Part shown: positions 1 through 8,693 of the stretch, piece after piece
How the letters are laid out: each line of letters starts with the position of its first letter
How positions within the stretch are numbered: position 1 is the stretch's first letter
Source: Rhizobium alarense
GTDB taxonomy: Bacteria; Pseudomonadota; Alphaproteobacteria; Rhizobiales; Rhizobiaceae
DNA length: 53,756 nt
Reading direction: 5' to 3'
Assembly (NCBI RefSeq): GCF_021555155.1
Contig: NZ_JAKGBU010000003.1
Coordinates: forward strand, 1-53,756
Program-made: the position numbers and the translations under genes
The notes under the pieces: model-generated
What the model was told of the DNA's origin: nothing
What the model saw: only the letters and a program-made list of their open reading frames with translations
The model's database searches: none

Positions 1-127
1 GCAACGCCTTGCGGTGTATCCGTGGACGGGATGGGACGATTGTAGGCACAGGTTCGCAGGGCGGGGAAAACGGGGATAGCGGGGGCGTTTCGTCTTCCGG
101 TGGGGGAGAAGAAGTGGTTTCAACATC

Positions 128-240
128 TTAGCGCAAGCTAAGTGTTAGAAATCGCAGATGAGGGGGCGACAACGTCCCCGTCTTTCTCAGCCGTCGCGGT
201 CCCCCCTCACCAACAAAATCTAAGACTTAGCTGGCGCTAA
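128..240. repeat. Imperfect long palindromic intergenic element
   Basis: Arms at 128-148 and 220-240 are inverted copies matching at 19 of 21 positions. Inside them TGAGGGGG (159-166) pairs with CCCCCTCA (202-209), and GCGAC (166-170) with GTCGC (193-197), so either strand could fold into one long nested hairpin. It lies just 3' of the minus-strand orphan gene. The design resembles the palindromic intergenic mosaic repeats of rhizobia, but I cannot assign it to a named family from one copy. Nothing else is recognisable in bases 1-127. Confidence 0.6.
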
Positions 241-255
241 ATCTTGATTTTGTAT

Positions 256-277
256 CCTCTCCCTCGCTGGGGAGAGG
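256..277. repeat. Short hairpin just 3' of the orphan gene
   Basis: CCTCTCCC and GGGAGAGG form an 8-bp stem around a 6-base loop, seven bases beyond the stop codon of the minus-strand orphan gene. No T-run follows on the minus strand, so it is not a classical intrinsic terminator. It may be a further module of the palindromic element at 128-240. Confidence 0.45.
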
Positions 278-283
278 AAATGT

Positions 284-1294
284 TCATCTCTGACTTGATT
301 CGGTTATCAAGGTCGAATGAGATGGATTTTTCTCTCCAAGCAAGAAGTTTTCGGTCGCAATGATTTCTCGCAACATTGGTCGGGGGAGTTCGTAACCATC
401 TCCGATTTTCTTGCGCAGTGTCTTAGCTAAATTTCGCGGAGACACTTCAGTTTTGTGTAGCTTTTGTATTCTCTGTCGGTCGGACCATTGACATATCTGG
501 CTGAACGCTGGTTCCACAAAAATCTCGACAGAGAATCGTATCACCTTCTCAAACTCGTCAAGTGATCTGAAAAAATTAGAACGGAGTTGTTGATCAAGTT
601 CTACCAAGTCCGCTCGCGAGATAGCGTCATCTATTTCAAGAAGCCGTAGGGGTAGTGTGGCTACAACACGTTGATGATCGCGAAAGTCACGGATTGATTT
701 TATTGAAATAGAATTTCGAATAGCAAAAATTACTTTTCTTGATACTGTTTTATTATTTCTACCAACGGCGCGCGATATTTCGGACGCCTCCTCAACAAAT
801 TCTTCAGTTAGTCGATTATTGTTTTTGGAAAGGTGGTGAAATAATTCTTCAAAAGTCGAATCGTGCTGATTTAAAAGAATATCCCAAGATTCGGAAATGG
901 CTTTAATTTGACCATCGTATCTTTGAAGCCAACGTTGCATCTCACTTGCGGTACCCTTCAATCTCTTTACGTTGAACTCCGCGAAGGCCGCTTCTTCACG
1001 GCGATCGAATGCCAACTCTGCGAGACGTAAAGTTTCTTCGCAAAAATACCCCTTTGCGCATGTGCTTCCAAATAAGATGGCGCCACCACCGGCAACAAAC
1101 CCAGTGAAGCCGTTATTGTGGCGTTTTGATCCGCATATGTGGCAGTATACCTTTTCTGAGCTTACAACGTAGCGATTCAAAATTTCCAGCTGGTCTACAT
1201 CTGGACTTTGTCTTTCCAGCGGAAGAAGGTCGTTTTGCCCATAGGGATCAAATGTCTTCAGCCCTTTTGCATGCAGATATGCATCGTAGTTCAT
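284..1294 (-). CDS. AT-rich orphan protein with Cys4-type motif
   Basis: I do not recognise this 336-residue protein. Near the N-terminus it has C51-x2-C54 (CHICGS), H59, a Gly-rich turn and C79 and C85 (GSTCAKGYFC), which looks like a zinc-ribbon or treble-clef site. The remainder is charged and probably helical, with no membrane segment or signal peptide. The ATG at 1294 is preferred because ATCCTT (1304-1309, AAGGAT on the coding strand) sits 9 bases upstream; an in-frame TTG at 1321 lies before that ribosome binding site. Base composition is clearly more AT-rich than nrdJ, with codons rare in the neighbours, which suggests horizontal acquisition. It lies downstream of nrdJ on the same strand, beyond a strong hairpin. 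Confidence 0.7.
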   Translation of the reverse strand: MNYDAYLHAKGLKTFDPYGQNDLLPLERQSPDVDQLEILNRYVVSSEKVYCHICGSKRHNNGFTGFVAGGGAILFGSTCAKGYFCEETLRLAELAFDRREEAAFAEFNVKRLKGTASEMQRWLQRYDGQIKAISESWDILLNQHDSTFEELFHHLSKNNNRLTEEFVEEASEISRAVGRNNKTVSRKVIFAIRNSISIKSIRDFRDHQRVVATLPLRLLEIDDAISRADLVELDQQLRSNFFRSLDEFEKVIRFSVEIFVEPAFSQICQWSDRQRIQKLHKTEVSPRNLAKTLRKKIGDGYELPRPMLREIIATENFLLGEKNPSHSTLITESSQR

Positions 1295-1348
1295 TCGACT
1301 TTCATCCTTTTGGTGCAGCAATTTAGTTCATGAAATGTTCCGGTATGT

Positions 1349-1377
1349 AGTTCCGGATGCCAACGGCATCCGGAACT
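1349..1377 (-). terminator. Hairpin 3' of nrdJ
   Basis: AGTTCCGGATGCC (1349-1361) and GGCATCCGGAACT (1365-1377) form a perfect 13-bp stem with a 3-base loop, 20 bases beyond the nrdJ stop codon. No T-tract follows on the minus strand, so termination efficiency is uncertain. It could equally protect the nrdJ mRNA 3' end. It separates nrdJ from the downstream orphan gene. Confidence 0.5.
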
Positions 1378-1397
1378 GGTCAATGAGTTCCCAGATA

Positions 1398-4300
1398 TCA
1401 GCTGCACCCGCTCGTCGCACCGCACGTGTCGCACTTCTCGCAGGTGCCGTTGCGCACCATCGTGAAGTTCTGGCACTCGGAGCACATGTTGCCGGTGTAG
1501 CCCTGGGCGATCGAGCGCATGCGGCGTTCGTTTTCCAGCTTCTTGGCATCCGCCTTGGCGGCGGCGGCGTCGGCGGCGGCCTTGTCGGAGAACAGCGCGG
1601 TGACGCTCTCGGTCGCTTCCTCCGCCTCGTCGGCGATTTCCTCGGCGAATTCGGCGGCGCGCTCCTCGTAGTCGCGCTTGAAGGCGACGACCTCCGAGGT
1701 GGCGATCGAGACGGCCGGTTCGAGCTTGCGGGCGGCCGAGCCGGCAAACGACGTCACGTTGCCGGCCGCGGTTGCCTTGGCCGGCGTGCCGGTCGCGGCA
1801 CCCTTGGCCTCGCCGGCCGGGCCGTGCGCGCCGCTGCCGCCCTGGATGATCGTCGGCTTGTGGCCGCGCGTCCAGCCGGTCGAGAAGGGATTGGTCTTGC
1901 CCTCCTGGATGCCCTTGCCGAGGGCGGTGTTGGAGAAGTCCGACTGGTCGACATGGGCAAGGTCGTGGCGGCCGAGATAGGAAACGGCGAGTTCGCGGAA
2001 CACGTAGTCGAGGATCGACGTGGCGTTCTTGATCGCGTCGTTGCCCTGCACCATGCCGGCCGGCTCGAACTTGGTGAAGGTGAAGGCCTCGACATATTCC
2101 TCGAGCGGCACGCCGTATTGCAGGCCGAGCGAGATGGCGATGGCGAAATTGTTCATCATCGCGCGGAAGGCGGCCCCTTCCTTGTGCATGTCGATGAAGA
2201 TCTCGCCGATGCGGCCGTCACCGAACTCGCCGGTTCTGAGATAGACCTTGTGGCCGCCGACGATCGCCTTCTGGGTATAGCCCTGGCGGCGGTTCGGCAG
2301 CTTCTCGCGCTCGCGGGTGACGCGTTCGATCACCCGTTCGATGATCTTCTCGGTGACCGCGACGGCCTGGGCGGCGGCGGGCGCGGCGACCAGCGCCTCG
2401 ATCGCATCCTCCTCGTCCTCCTCGTCCTCGATCAGCGAGGCGTTGAGCGGCTGGGAAAGCTTCGAGCCGTCGCGGTAAAGCGCGTTGGCCTTCAGCGCCA
2501 GCTTCCAGGAGAGCATGTAGGCGTTCTTGCAGTCCTCGACGGTCGCCTCGTTCGGCATGTTGATCGTCTTGGAGATGGCGCCCGAGATGAAGGGCTGGGC
2601 GGCGGCCATCATGCGGATGTGGCTTTCGACCGACAGGTAGCGCTTGCCGATCTTGCCGCAGGGATTGGCGCAATCGAAGACCGGCAGGTGCTCGTTCTTG
2701 AGGAACGGCGCGCCTTCCAGCGTCATCGCGCCGCAGACATGGATGTTGGCCGCCTCGATGTCCTTCTTCGAGAAGCCGATATGTTCAAGCAAGTTGAAGG
2801 ACATGTCGGCAAGCTGCGCGTCGGAGACCTTCAGCGTCTCCTTCAGGAAATCGGCGCCGAGCGTCCACTGGTTGAAGACGAACTTGATGTCGAAGGCGGC
2901 CTTCAGCGCGCCGTTGACGGCCTCGATCTTCTCGTCGGGAAAGCCCCTGGCCTTCAGCGCGCCCGGGTTGACGGCCGGCGCCTGGTTGAGGTTGCCATGG
3001 CCGACGGCATAGGCCTCGATCTCGGCAATCTGGCTTTCCGAATAGCCGAGCGTGCGCAGCGCCTCGGGAACGGCGCGGTTGATGATCTTGAAGTAACCGC
3101 CGCCGGCGAGCTTCTTGAACTTCACCAGCGCGAAGTCGGGCTCGATGCCGGTCGTATCGCAGTCCATGACGAGGCCGATCGTGCCGGTCGGCGCGATCAC
3201 GGTCGTCTGAGCGTTGCGGTAGCCGTGCGTCTCGCCGAGCGAAACGGCCTTGTCCCAGGCGGCCTTGGCATGGGCGACCAGGGCCTGGTCCGGGCATTCG
3301 TCATGGATCAGCGCGACCGGATTGACCGACAGCGCCTCGTAGCCGGCGGTCTCGCCATAGGCGGCGCGACGGTGGTTGCGCATGACGCGCAGCATGTTGT
3401 CGCGGTTCGGCGCGAAGCTGGGGAAGGGGCCGAGCTCGCCGGCCATTTCGGCCGAGGTCGCATAGGCAACGCCCGTCATGATGGCGGTCAGCGCGCCGGC
3501 GATCGCCCGGCCCTCCTTCGAATCGTAGGGAATGCCGGACGACATCAAGAGGCCGCCGATATTGGCGTAGCCGAGGCCGAGCGTGCGGTATTCGTAGGAG
3601 CGTTCGGCGATCTGCCGCGACGGGAACTGCGCCATCATCACCGAGACCTCGAGCACGATCGTCCACAGGCGCACGGCATGTTCGTAGTCGGCGATGTCGA
3701 TGTTCTTGGTGGCGGCGTCCTTGAACTGCAGCAGGTTCAGCGAGGCGAGGTTGCAGGCCGTGTCGTCGAGGAACATGTATTCCGAGCACGGGTTCGAGGC
3801 GCGGATGGGACCGGCGGCCGGGCAGGTGTGCCAGTCGTTCATCGTCGTGTTGAAATGCAGGCCCGGATCGGCCGACGCCCAGGCGGCGTAGGAGATCTGC
3901 TCCCAGAGGTCGCGCGCCTTCAGCGTCTTCATGACGCGGCCGTCCTTGCGGGCGGTCAGGTTCCACGTGCCGTCATTCTCCACGGCGCGCAAGAAATCGT
4001 CCTTCAGCGAGACGGAGTTGTTGGAGTTCTGGCCGGAGACGGTGAGATAGGCTTCCGAATCCCAGTCCGTGTCGTAGGTCTTGAACTCGATGTCCTTGTA
4101 GCCCTGCTTGGCGAACTGGATGACGCGCTTGATGTAGTTTTCCGGAACCTGGCTCTTCTTGGCGGCGCGGATCTCGCGCTTCAGCGCCGGGTTCTCGTTG
4201 GGGTCGAAGCAGGCGCCGTTGTCGGCCGAGCAGTTGACGCAGGCCTTCATGATCGCCTTCAGATGGCCGGCGACGATCTTCGAGCCGGTGACGAGCGCCG

Positions 4301-5213
4301 CGACCTTCTGCTCTTCCTTGACCTTCCAGTTGATGTAGTCCTCGATGTCCGGATGGTCGATGTCGACGACGACCATCTTGGCGGCGCGCCGCGTCGTGCC
4401 GCCCGACTTGATGGCGCCGGCGGCGCGGTCGCCGATCTTCAGGAAGCTCATCAGGCCGGAGGAGCGGCCGCCGCCCGACAGCTTCTCGCCTTCGCCGCGC
4501 AGGTAGGAGAAGTTGGAGCCGGTGCCGGAGCCGTATTTGAAGAGGCGCGCCTCGCGCACCCAGAGGTCCATGATGCCGTTCTCGTTGACGAGATCGTCCT
4601 CGACCGACTGGATGAAGCAGGCATGCGGCTGGGGATGCTCGTAGGCCGACTTGGATTTCACCAGCTTGCCGGTGAAGGGATCGACGTAGAAATGGCCCTG
4701 GCCGGGGCCGTCGATGCCATAGGCCCAGTGCAGGCCGGTGTTGAACCACTGTGGGCTATTCGGTGCGACGCGCTGGGTGGCGAGCATATAGGCAAGCTCG
4801 TCCTTGAAGGCGGCCGCGTCTTCCTCGGAAGCGAAATACCTGCCCTTCCAGCCCCAGTAGGTCCAGGTGCCGGCGAGACGGTCGAAGACCTGCCGCGCAT
4901 CGGTCTCGGAGCCGTAGCGCTCACCCTCGGGCAGCGCCTTCAGGGCTTCGGTGTCGGCGACGGAGCGCCACAGGAAGGAGGGGACGTCGTTCTCCTCGAC
5001 TTGTCTCAGCCGCGCCGGCACGCCGGCCTTGCGGAAATATTTCTGCGCCAGGATGTCGGCGGCGACCTGGCTGAACTGCTGCGGCACGTCGATGTCGGCA
5101 AGGCGGAAGACGATGGAGCCGTCCGGATTCTTGATCTCGCTCACCGCCTTGCGGAATTCGATCTCCGCATAGGCCGACTGGCCTGCCTTCGTGAAACGAC
5201 GTTCAATGCGCAT
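1398..5213 (-). CDS. nrdJ: Adenosylcobalamin-dependent ribonucleotide reductase, class II
   Basis: This 1271-residue enzyme reduces ribonucleotides to deoxyribonucleotides using an adenosylcobalamin radical, independently of oxygen. The sequence shows the large-subunit core with NPCSEY (an active-site cysteine segment), [20 protein letters not shown], and a C-terminal Cys-rich tail ([12 protein letters not shown]) typical of the long alphaproteobacterial NrdJ, thought to be a zinc-binding or redox-shuttle domain. An Ala/Lys-rich stretch of about 60 residues precedes that tail. The start at 5213 gives the family N-terminus [11 protein letters not shown], and AAGGA stands 9 bases upstream; an ATG at 5240 has no such site. 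It is transcribed alone from a 680-base upstream region with NrdR-box-like sites. No nrdAB genes are in the window. Confidence 0.96.
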   Translation of the reverse strand: MRIERRFTKAGQSAYAEIEFRKAVSEIKNPDGSIVFRLADIDVPQQFSQVAADILAQKYFRKAGVPARLRQVEENDVPSFLWRSVADTEALKALPEGERYGSETDARQVFDRLAGTWTYWGWKGRYFASEEDAAAFKDELAYMLATQRVAPNSPQWFNTGLHWAYGIDGPGQGHFYVDPFTGKLVKSKSAYEHPQPHACFIQSVEDDLVNENGIMDLWVREARLFKYGSGTGSNFSYLRGEGEKLSGGGRSSGLMSFLKIGDRAAGAIKSGGTTRRAAKMVVVDIDHPDIEDYINWKVKEEQKVAALVTGSKIVAGHLKAIMKACVNCSADNGACFDPNENPALKREIRAAKKSQVPENYIKRVIQFAKQGYKDIEFKTYDTDWDSEAYLTVSGQNSNNSVSLKDDFLRAVENDGTWNLTARKDGRVMKTLKARDLWEQISYAAWASADPGLHFNTTMNDWHTCPAAGPIRASNPCSEYMFLDDTACNLASLNLLQFKDAATKNIDIADYEHAVRLWTIVLEVSVMMAQFPSRQIAERSYEYRTLGLGYANIGGLLMSSGIPYDSKEGRAIAGALTAIMTGVAYATSAEMAGELGPFPSFAPNRDNMLRVMRNHRRAAYGETAGYEALSVNPVALIHDECPDQALVAHAKAAWDKAVSLGETHGYRNAQTTVIAPTGTIGLVMDCDTTGIEPDFALVKFKKLAGGGYFKIINRAVPEALRTLGYSESQIAEIEAYAVGHGNLNQAPAVNPGALKARGFPDEKIEAVNGALKAAFDIKFVFNQWTLGADFLKETLKVSDAQLADMSFNLLEHIGFSKKDIEAANIHVCGAMTLEGAPFLKNEHLPVFDCANPCGKIGKRYLSVESHIRMMAAAQPFISGAISKTINMPNEATVEDCKNAYMLSWKLALKANALYRDGSKLSQPLNASLIEDEEDEEDAIEALVAAPAAAQAVAVTEKIIERVIERVTREREKLPNRRQGYTQKAIVGGHKVYLRTGEFGDGRIGEIFIDMHKEGAAFRAMMNNFAIAISLGLQYGVPLEEYVEAFTFTKFEPAGMVQGNDAIKNATSILDYVFRELAVSYLGRHDLAHVDQSDFSNTALGKGIQEGKTNPFSTGWTRGHKPTIIQGGSGAHGPAGEAKGAATGTPAKATAAGNVTSFAGSAARKLEPAVSIATSEVVAFKRDYEERAAEFAEEIADEAEEATESVTALFSDKAAADAAAAKADAKKLENERRMRSIAQGYTGNMCSECQNFTMVRNGTCEKCDTCGATSGCS

Positions 5214-5892
5214 GGTCCCGTATCCTTGTGTTCGCCGCATCCCGGCTCGCCTGCCGCGGACGCAATTATCCCCGTCCGGCCGCGATGCGTGTCGCAGCCA
5301 GTTCCAAATCCCTAGCCCTGTCGAGAAACCCGATCTGTTGGGTACCCTCTATCTTGTGCTGAGTGTGGCTGCAAACGCTAAATATAGTATTAACAGCTTC
5401 TTTACGCCAGCCCGGGATGCCGCATTGACGATCAAAAAAACGCGACGCAACACCGTTCGCGGCGAGCGGTTCATCCACCCGTCGACGCAACGCAGGACAC
5501 GCGATTTTTGATTGTAAGAACCGGCCTCGTAACATTCCGGTTCAGCCGCCGCCGCAACCGGGGACCATTAACGCCATCGGTCCCGATTCCGTCAAGGGGT
5601 GGTTTTTGACGGAATGATGAACCCTAGATGTAGTGTGTGGCCGCTGTGGAAAACGGGGACAGTGCCGAAGCCCTGCAATTTCAGGCGTTTGACGCCGCCG
5701 CCTGCCGGATGCCGACGGAAAGGCGGCGTTTTGGCGAGAAATCAGGGGTAAAAACCGGCATGATTTTCCGACTCGCGAGCTTCCACCATTGGCTTCCGGC
5801 ACGAACTGTGCGCGGCGGCAGCGATTCGGCCGCACGGTGGTGAAAAGCCGCGGACGTGCCTAGGGTACGGACCAGTTTAACGGGCCTGCACC
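5214..5892. other. Long nrdJ upstream region, no gene
   Basis: No convincing gene occurs in these 679 bases. Besides the paired boxes at 5344-5390, there is a third NrdR-like 16-mer at 5621-5636 (ACCCTAGATGTAGTGT, 13 of 16). A perfect 10-bp inverted repeat lies at 5586-5615. A weak minus-strand promoter match has TTGACG (5595-5590), a 17-base gap and GTTAAT (5572-5567). TGTGGAAAA at 5645-5653 is one base from a DnaA box on one strand. I found no B12-box or cobalamin riboswitch core on the minus strand. The part from 5660 to 5892 holds nothing I recognise. Confidence 0.45.
5344..5390 (-). promoter_or_regulatory. Paired NrdR-box-like sites upstream of nrdJ
   Basis: Two 16-base sites resemble the NrdR consensus acaCwAtATaTwGtgt: 5344-5359 (12 of 16) and 5375-5390 (ACGCTAAATATAGTAT, 13 of 16). 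Their starts are 31 bases apart, about three helical turns, which is the spacing known for tandem NrdR boxes. The second overlaps the AT-rich stretch that could serve as a -10 region for minus-strand transcription. NrdR represses ribonucleotide reductase genes in many bacteria; binding here is inferred from pattern and spacing. Confidence 0.5.
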
Positions 5893-7626
5893 CTAGAAAA
5901 GCGCGTCCTCGAAGAGGTCCTCGTCGCTCTGCGCGGCAGCCGGCGCGGGCGCGGCGGCGGCAAGGTCGACGCCGAAGAGCCGGCCGTGGATCTCCCGCTC
6001 GGACATCATGGTGTAGGTCGCAGCGATGCGCGGGCCGAGGACGGCGAGCGCCTCCTCGATGCCGCGACCGTCCGGCGCGGCGGCCGTGGCCGGCCGGGCG
6101 AGGGCGGCACAGTCGGCGAGCACGTCGCCGAGTTCGGCCTTGAAGTCCAGCGTCGCGACGGCGCCGGCGACCTTGGCGGCGACGTCGCCGCCGGAGGCAT
6201 GCAGATCCGCAAGGTCCGCCTCCATGCGGTCGCCGGCCGCATGCACGGTGGCGAGCGCGTCCTCGAGCCGGCCGTCGAGCGACAACTCTCCCGACGCTGT
6301 CGCCTCGCCAAGCGCGCCCGCATCGACGTCGAGCACTTTCAGCGCCTCGAGGATCTTCTCGGCCGTGTCGTCGAGCATCGCCGAAAAGGTCCTGAGCTCG
6401 GCGGTCACCACGTTGATCGCGCGGCCGTCCTCGCCGAGCTTGCTGCAGCGCAGGTTGGTGTTGAGGGCCATGTACTGGATGTCGGTGCGCACCAGCTTGA
6501 TCGTCTCGACCCCCTGCAGAAGTTCGCGCACGGTGGCCGTCGTCTCGCGGCTGAGGCGGTTGGCATCTTCCGCCGCCTGCTCGATGCCGCCGACCACATG
6601 CCGCGCCGCTGCGATGTCGGCTTCGAGGCGCCGCAGGCCCGAATCGCCCGATGGCGCGTCGCCGGCCGGCGCCATCGTGCCGTAGAGGTCGAGCAGTTGT
6701 CCGATGTCGTTGGCAAAACCGCGGATCGTAGCGACGACCGTCGTGCATTCCCGCTCGAAATGGCGGCTCGTCTCGGTGAGCTGCGCGTAGACCAGGTGGT
6801 CGACGAGAAGGCTGATTCGCGCCCGGTCGGCCGCGCCGACCGCGCTTCCGTCCGGCCCGGTGAAGAAGGTGTCCGTCAGGGCGAAGGCGGACTGGCAGTG
6901 TTCGATGCGCTGGCGCGTGATGTCGCCGATCTGCAGGGCGGAGAGGGTGGTCGCGACCTTCATCTGAACTTTGCGCGCCATCTGGGCGACCTTCTCGGCA
7001 AGGTCGGAGAACTGGCGGCGCTCCCGCGTCAGTTCGTCGGCATTGCGGGTCAGACTGGCAACGATGGGCGGCACGCTCGTCTCGTAGCGGGCAAGCGTCT
7101 GGCCGCCGCGGCCGGCCGCCACCCCGATCGTCGTGCCGAGCCCGGTAATCCTGGCCGACAGCGCATTGACCTCGCCCGTGCCGAACTGGATGCGCTCGAT
7201 GATTTCCTCGGCAAAGCCGGCAAAATCGGGAATACCGGCGCCGGCGATCTTCGCGGTCGTGGCGAAGGTGCGCAGATAGCGCAGGGTCTCCTGCATGGCG
7301 GCGACATGGCCGGCGAGCGTCTGGCCCGTGGCCGAAATCGCCACGAGCCGCGTCTGGCGGTTCGTTTCGACTGCGGGGAGTGCCGAGATCTGCCTAACGG
7401 TTTCGGCAAGTCGCTCGATCGTATCGCGCGCCGCATCCTCGTCCAGCGAACCCGAAAGACGCTCCAGCGAGGCGACCAGCCTGTTCAAAACGTCGAGCAC
7501 CGAGAGGAGCACGGCGCCGCCGTCGAGGAAGCGCTGCTCGATCCGCGAGCGGGCCCCTTCCAACCGGTCGGCGAGCGTCTCTTCGGTGTTTATCGTCCTG
7601 TATGAAGTCCCTGTCCCGACCGTCAC
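5893..7626 (-). CDS. Soluble methyl-accepting-chemotaxis-like protein
   Basis: This 577-residue, mostly helical protein has no signal peptide, membrane segment or HAMP domain. Around residues 380-415 it has LNTNLRCSKLGEDGR followed by INVVTAELR, a degenerate version of the chemoreceptor signalling-tip pattern ([25 protein letters not shown]), flanked by long Ser/Thr/Ala/Glu-rich helices. The C-terminus ends in an acidic tail after an Ala/Pro linker. It begins with GTG, with GAGG 7 bases upstream. It is divergent from the STAS-cheY-cheA operon, so it is probably a cytoplasmic receptor-like or scaffold partner of that system. Several canonical tip residues that contact CheA and CheW are altered, so signalling is not assured. 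Confidence 0.7.
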   Translation of the reverse strand: MTVGTGTSYRTINTEETLADRLEGARSRIEQRFLDGGAVLLSVLDVLNRLVASLERLSGSLDEDAARDTIERLAETVRQISALPAVETNRQTRLVAISATGQTLAGHVAAMQETLRYLRTFATTAKIAGAGIPDFAGFAEEIIERIQFGTGEVNALSARITGLGTTIGVAAGRGGQTLARYETSVPPIVASLTRNADELTRERRQFSDLAEKVAQMARKVQMKVATTLSALQIGDITRQRIEHCQSAFALTDTFFTGPDGSAVGAADRARISLLVDHLVYAQLTETSRHFERECTTVVATIRGFANDIGQLLDLYGTMAPAGDAPSGDSGLRRLEADIAAARHVVGGIEQAAEDANRLSRETTATVRELLQGVETIKLVRTDIQYMALNTNLRCSKLGEDGRAINVVTAELRTFSAMLDDTAEKILEALKVLDVDAGALGEATASGELSLDGRLEDALATVHAAGDRMEADLADLHASGGDVAAKVAGAVATLDFKAELGDVLADCAALARPATAAAPDGRGIEEALAVLGPRIAATYTMMSEREIHGRLFGVDLAAAAPAPAAAQSDEDLFEDALF

Positions 7627-7943
7627 GTCCGCCCCTCACTGTCGCGTTGTGGGGGACCCTACGCTGCAACTATGAAACGTCCGGTAAACTTCGGCGGGGA
7701 GTCGGGGCGGATCGCTGCCCGCGCCGGCCGGGACGCACTATGCTTCCCCGGTCCGGTCATCGGCTGCACGGCGGCGCAACGCAAGCGTGTTTAGTAGTCA
7801 AGGTTGTTAAAGTATTCGCTAATTTAAATGCTAAAACAACTTGATGATGAGTCTGCTAACGTAGCGTTAGATAGATTTTTTCGACAAGATGGTTACCTAT
7901 GCGGGTATTTTTTTGACCTGATTCACCGTTCGTTAAGGTTGAA
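7627..7943. promoter_or_regulatory. Divergent control region of the chemotaxis cluster
   Basis: This 317-base gap separates the soluble receptor-like gene from the STAS gene and must hold both promoters. Its right part (about 7795-7940) is strikingly AT-rich for this window. CTAACG-TAG-CGTTAG at 7856-7870 is a 6-bp inverted repeat 74 bases before the STAS start and could be an operator. TTTTTTTGACC at 7910-7920 resembles a -35 with an upstream T-run. I cannot fix the promoters further. Confidence 0.4.
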
Positions 7944-8324
7944 ATGAGATCGTCTTCTCGCCAACTCAATGTATTTCGGCGACTCACGGGGGCGACATTG
8001 CAAGTAAACACGGATCTGCTTCCGGTTGTAGTTATAAAATCCGAGATGACCATTAGAAATATTGCGTCGCTCAAAGAAGAACTGATCGATAAGTTCTCTG
8101 ATTCTGCGGCATTGTCTATCGTCGTGGGCGATGACGCCGTCGTGGATCTCAGTTTCGTGCAGCTTGTCGAGGCGGCCCGGCGCCATGCCGGCGCGTCCGG
8201 CGGTGCCCTCAGCCTGGCGGCGCCCGCGTCGGGGCGGTTGCTGGATGTGCTGCGCAGGGGCGGTTTCCTCGACGATCTGTCGGCGGACGACGCCAGGTTC
8301 TGGTTGCATCAGGAGGCCCTATAG
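7944..8324 (+). CDS. STAS-domain protein of chemotaxis operon
   Basis: This 126-residue protein is the first gene of the operon. After about 20 residues it follows the STAS/anti-sigma-factor-antagonist pattern: strand LPVVVIKSEMTI, helix, strand, then D68-L-S70-FVQLVEAARRHA, a strand ALSLAAP, and a helix ending VLRRGGF. Ser70 occupies the region of the SpoIIAA phosphoserine, but the usual D-S-S-G-L is changed to D-L-S-F-V. AAGG lies 5 bases before the ATG at 7944. Its stop codon directly abuts the cheY start, so the two are translated together. STAS proteins at the head of che operons are known but their role is poorly defined. A link to CheA, a kinase/phosphatase, or array assembly is inference. 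Confidence 0.7.
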   Translation: MRSSSRQLNVFRRLTGATLQVNTDLLPVVVIKSEMTIRNIASLKEELIDKFSDSAALSIVVGDDAVVDLSFVQLVEAARRHAGASGGALSLAAPASGRLLDVLRRGGFLDDLSADDARFWLHQEAL

Positions 8325-8693
8325 ATGACCGCGAAGATTTTGACCGTCGATGACTCCGCCAGCATTCGCCTGACGACCCGCGTGACGCTGTCGAATGCCG
8401 GCTATGCCGTCACGGAGGCCGTCGACGGCATGGACGGACTGAGCAAGCTGAAGGGCGGCTCCTTCGATCTCGTCATTACCGACCTCAACATGCCGAACAT
8501 GGACGGCCTGACGATGATCCGCGAGCTGCGCAAGCTGCCGGCGCATACCGGCGTGCCGGTGATCTTCCTGACGACCGAGTCGGACGGCGAGATCAAGCAG
8601 CAGGCGAAGGCCGCCGGCGCGACCGGCTGGCTGACAAAGCCCTTCGATCCGGAGAGCCTTGTCAAGATCGCCAAGAAGGTTCTTGGCCGATGA
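8325..8693 (+). CDS. cheY: Chemotaxis response regulator CheY
   Basis: This is a single-domain receiver of 122 residues, the usual CheY length. The phosphorylation pocket is complete: D9 and D10, phospho-acceptor D53 (ITDLNMP), T83 and K105 (TKPF). It takes the phosphoryl group from CheA and acts on the flagellar switch or another output. It abuts the STAS gene and overlaps cheA by four bases (ATGA). No phosphatase gene (cheZ, cheC, cheX) is in the cluster. Confidence 0.93.
   Translation: MTAKILTVDDSASIRLTTRVTLSNAGYAVTEAVDGMDGLSKLKGGSFDLVITDLNMPNMDGLTMIRELRKLPAHTGVPVIFLTTESDGEIKQQAKAAGATGWLTKPFDPESLVKIAKKVLGR

Noticed and set aside
1335-5315. 1326-codon open frame antisense to nrdJ
   Set aside because: The opposite strand encodes NrdJ with full motifs. 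Long antisense frames are expected in GC-rich genes, and the product is low-complexity Arg/Gly/Asp-rich with no family motif.
5191-5511. 106-codon plus-strand frame over the nrdJ start
   Set aside because: No ribosome binding site or recognisable protein, and it overlaps the nrdJ start and the NrdR-like boxes.
5214-5892. Cobalamin riboswitch before nrdJ
   Set aside because: I looked for a B12-box and the conserved core on the minus strand and found neither.
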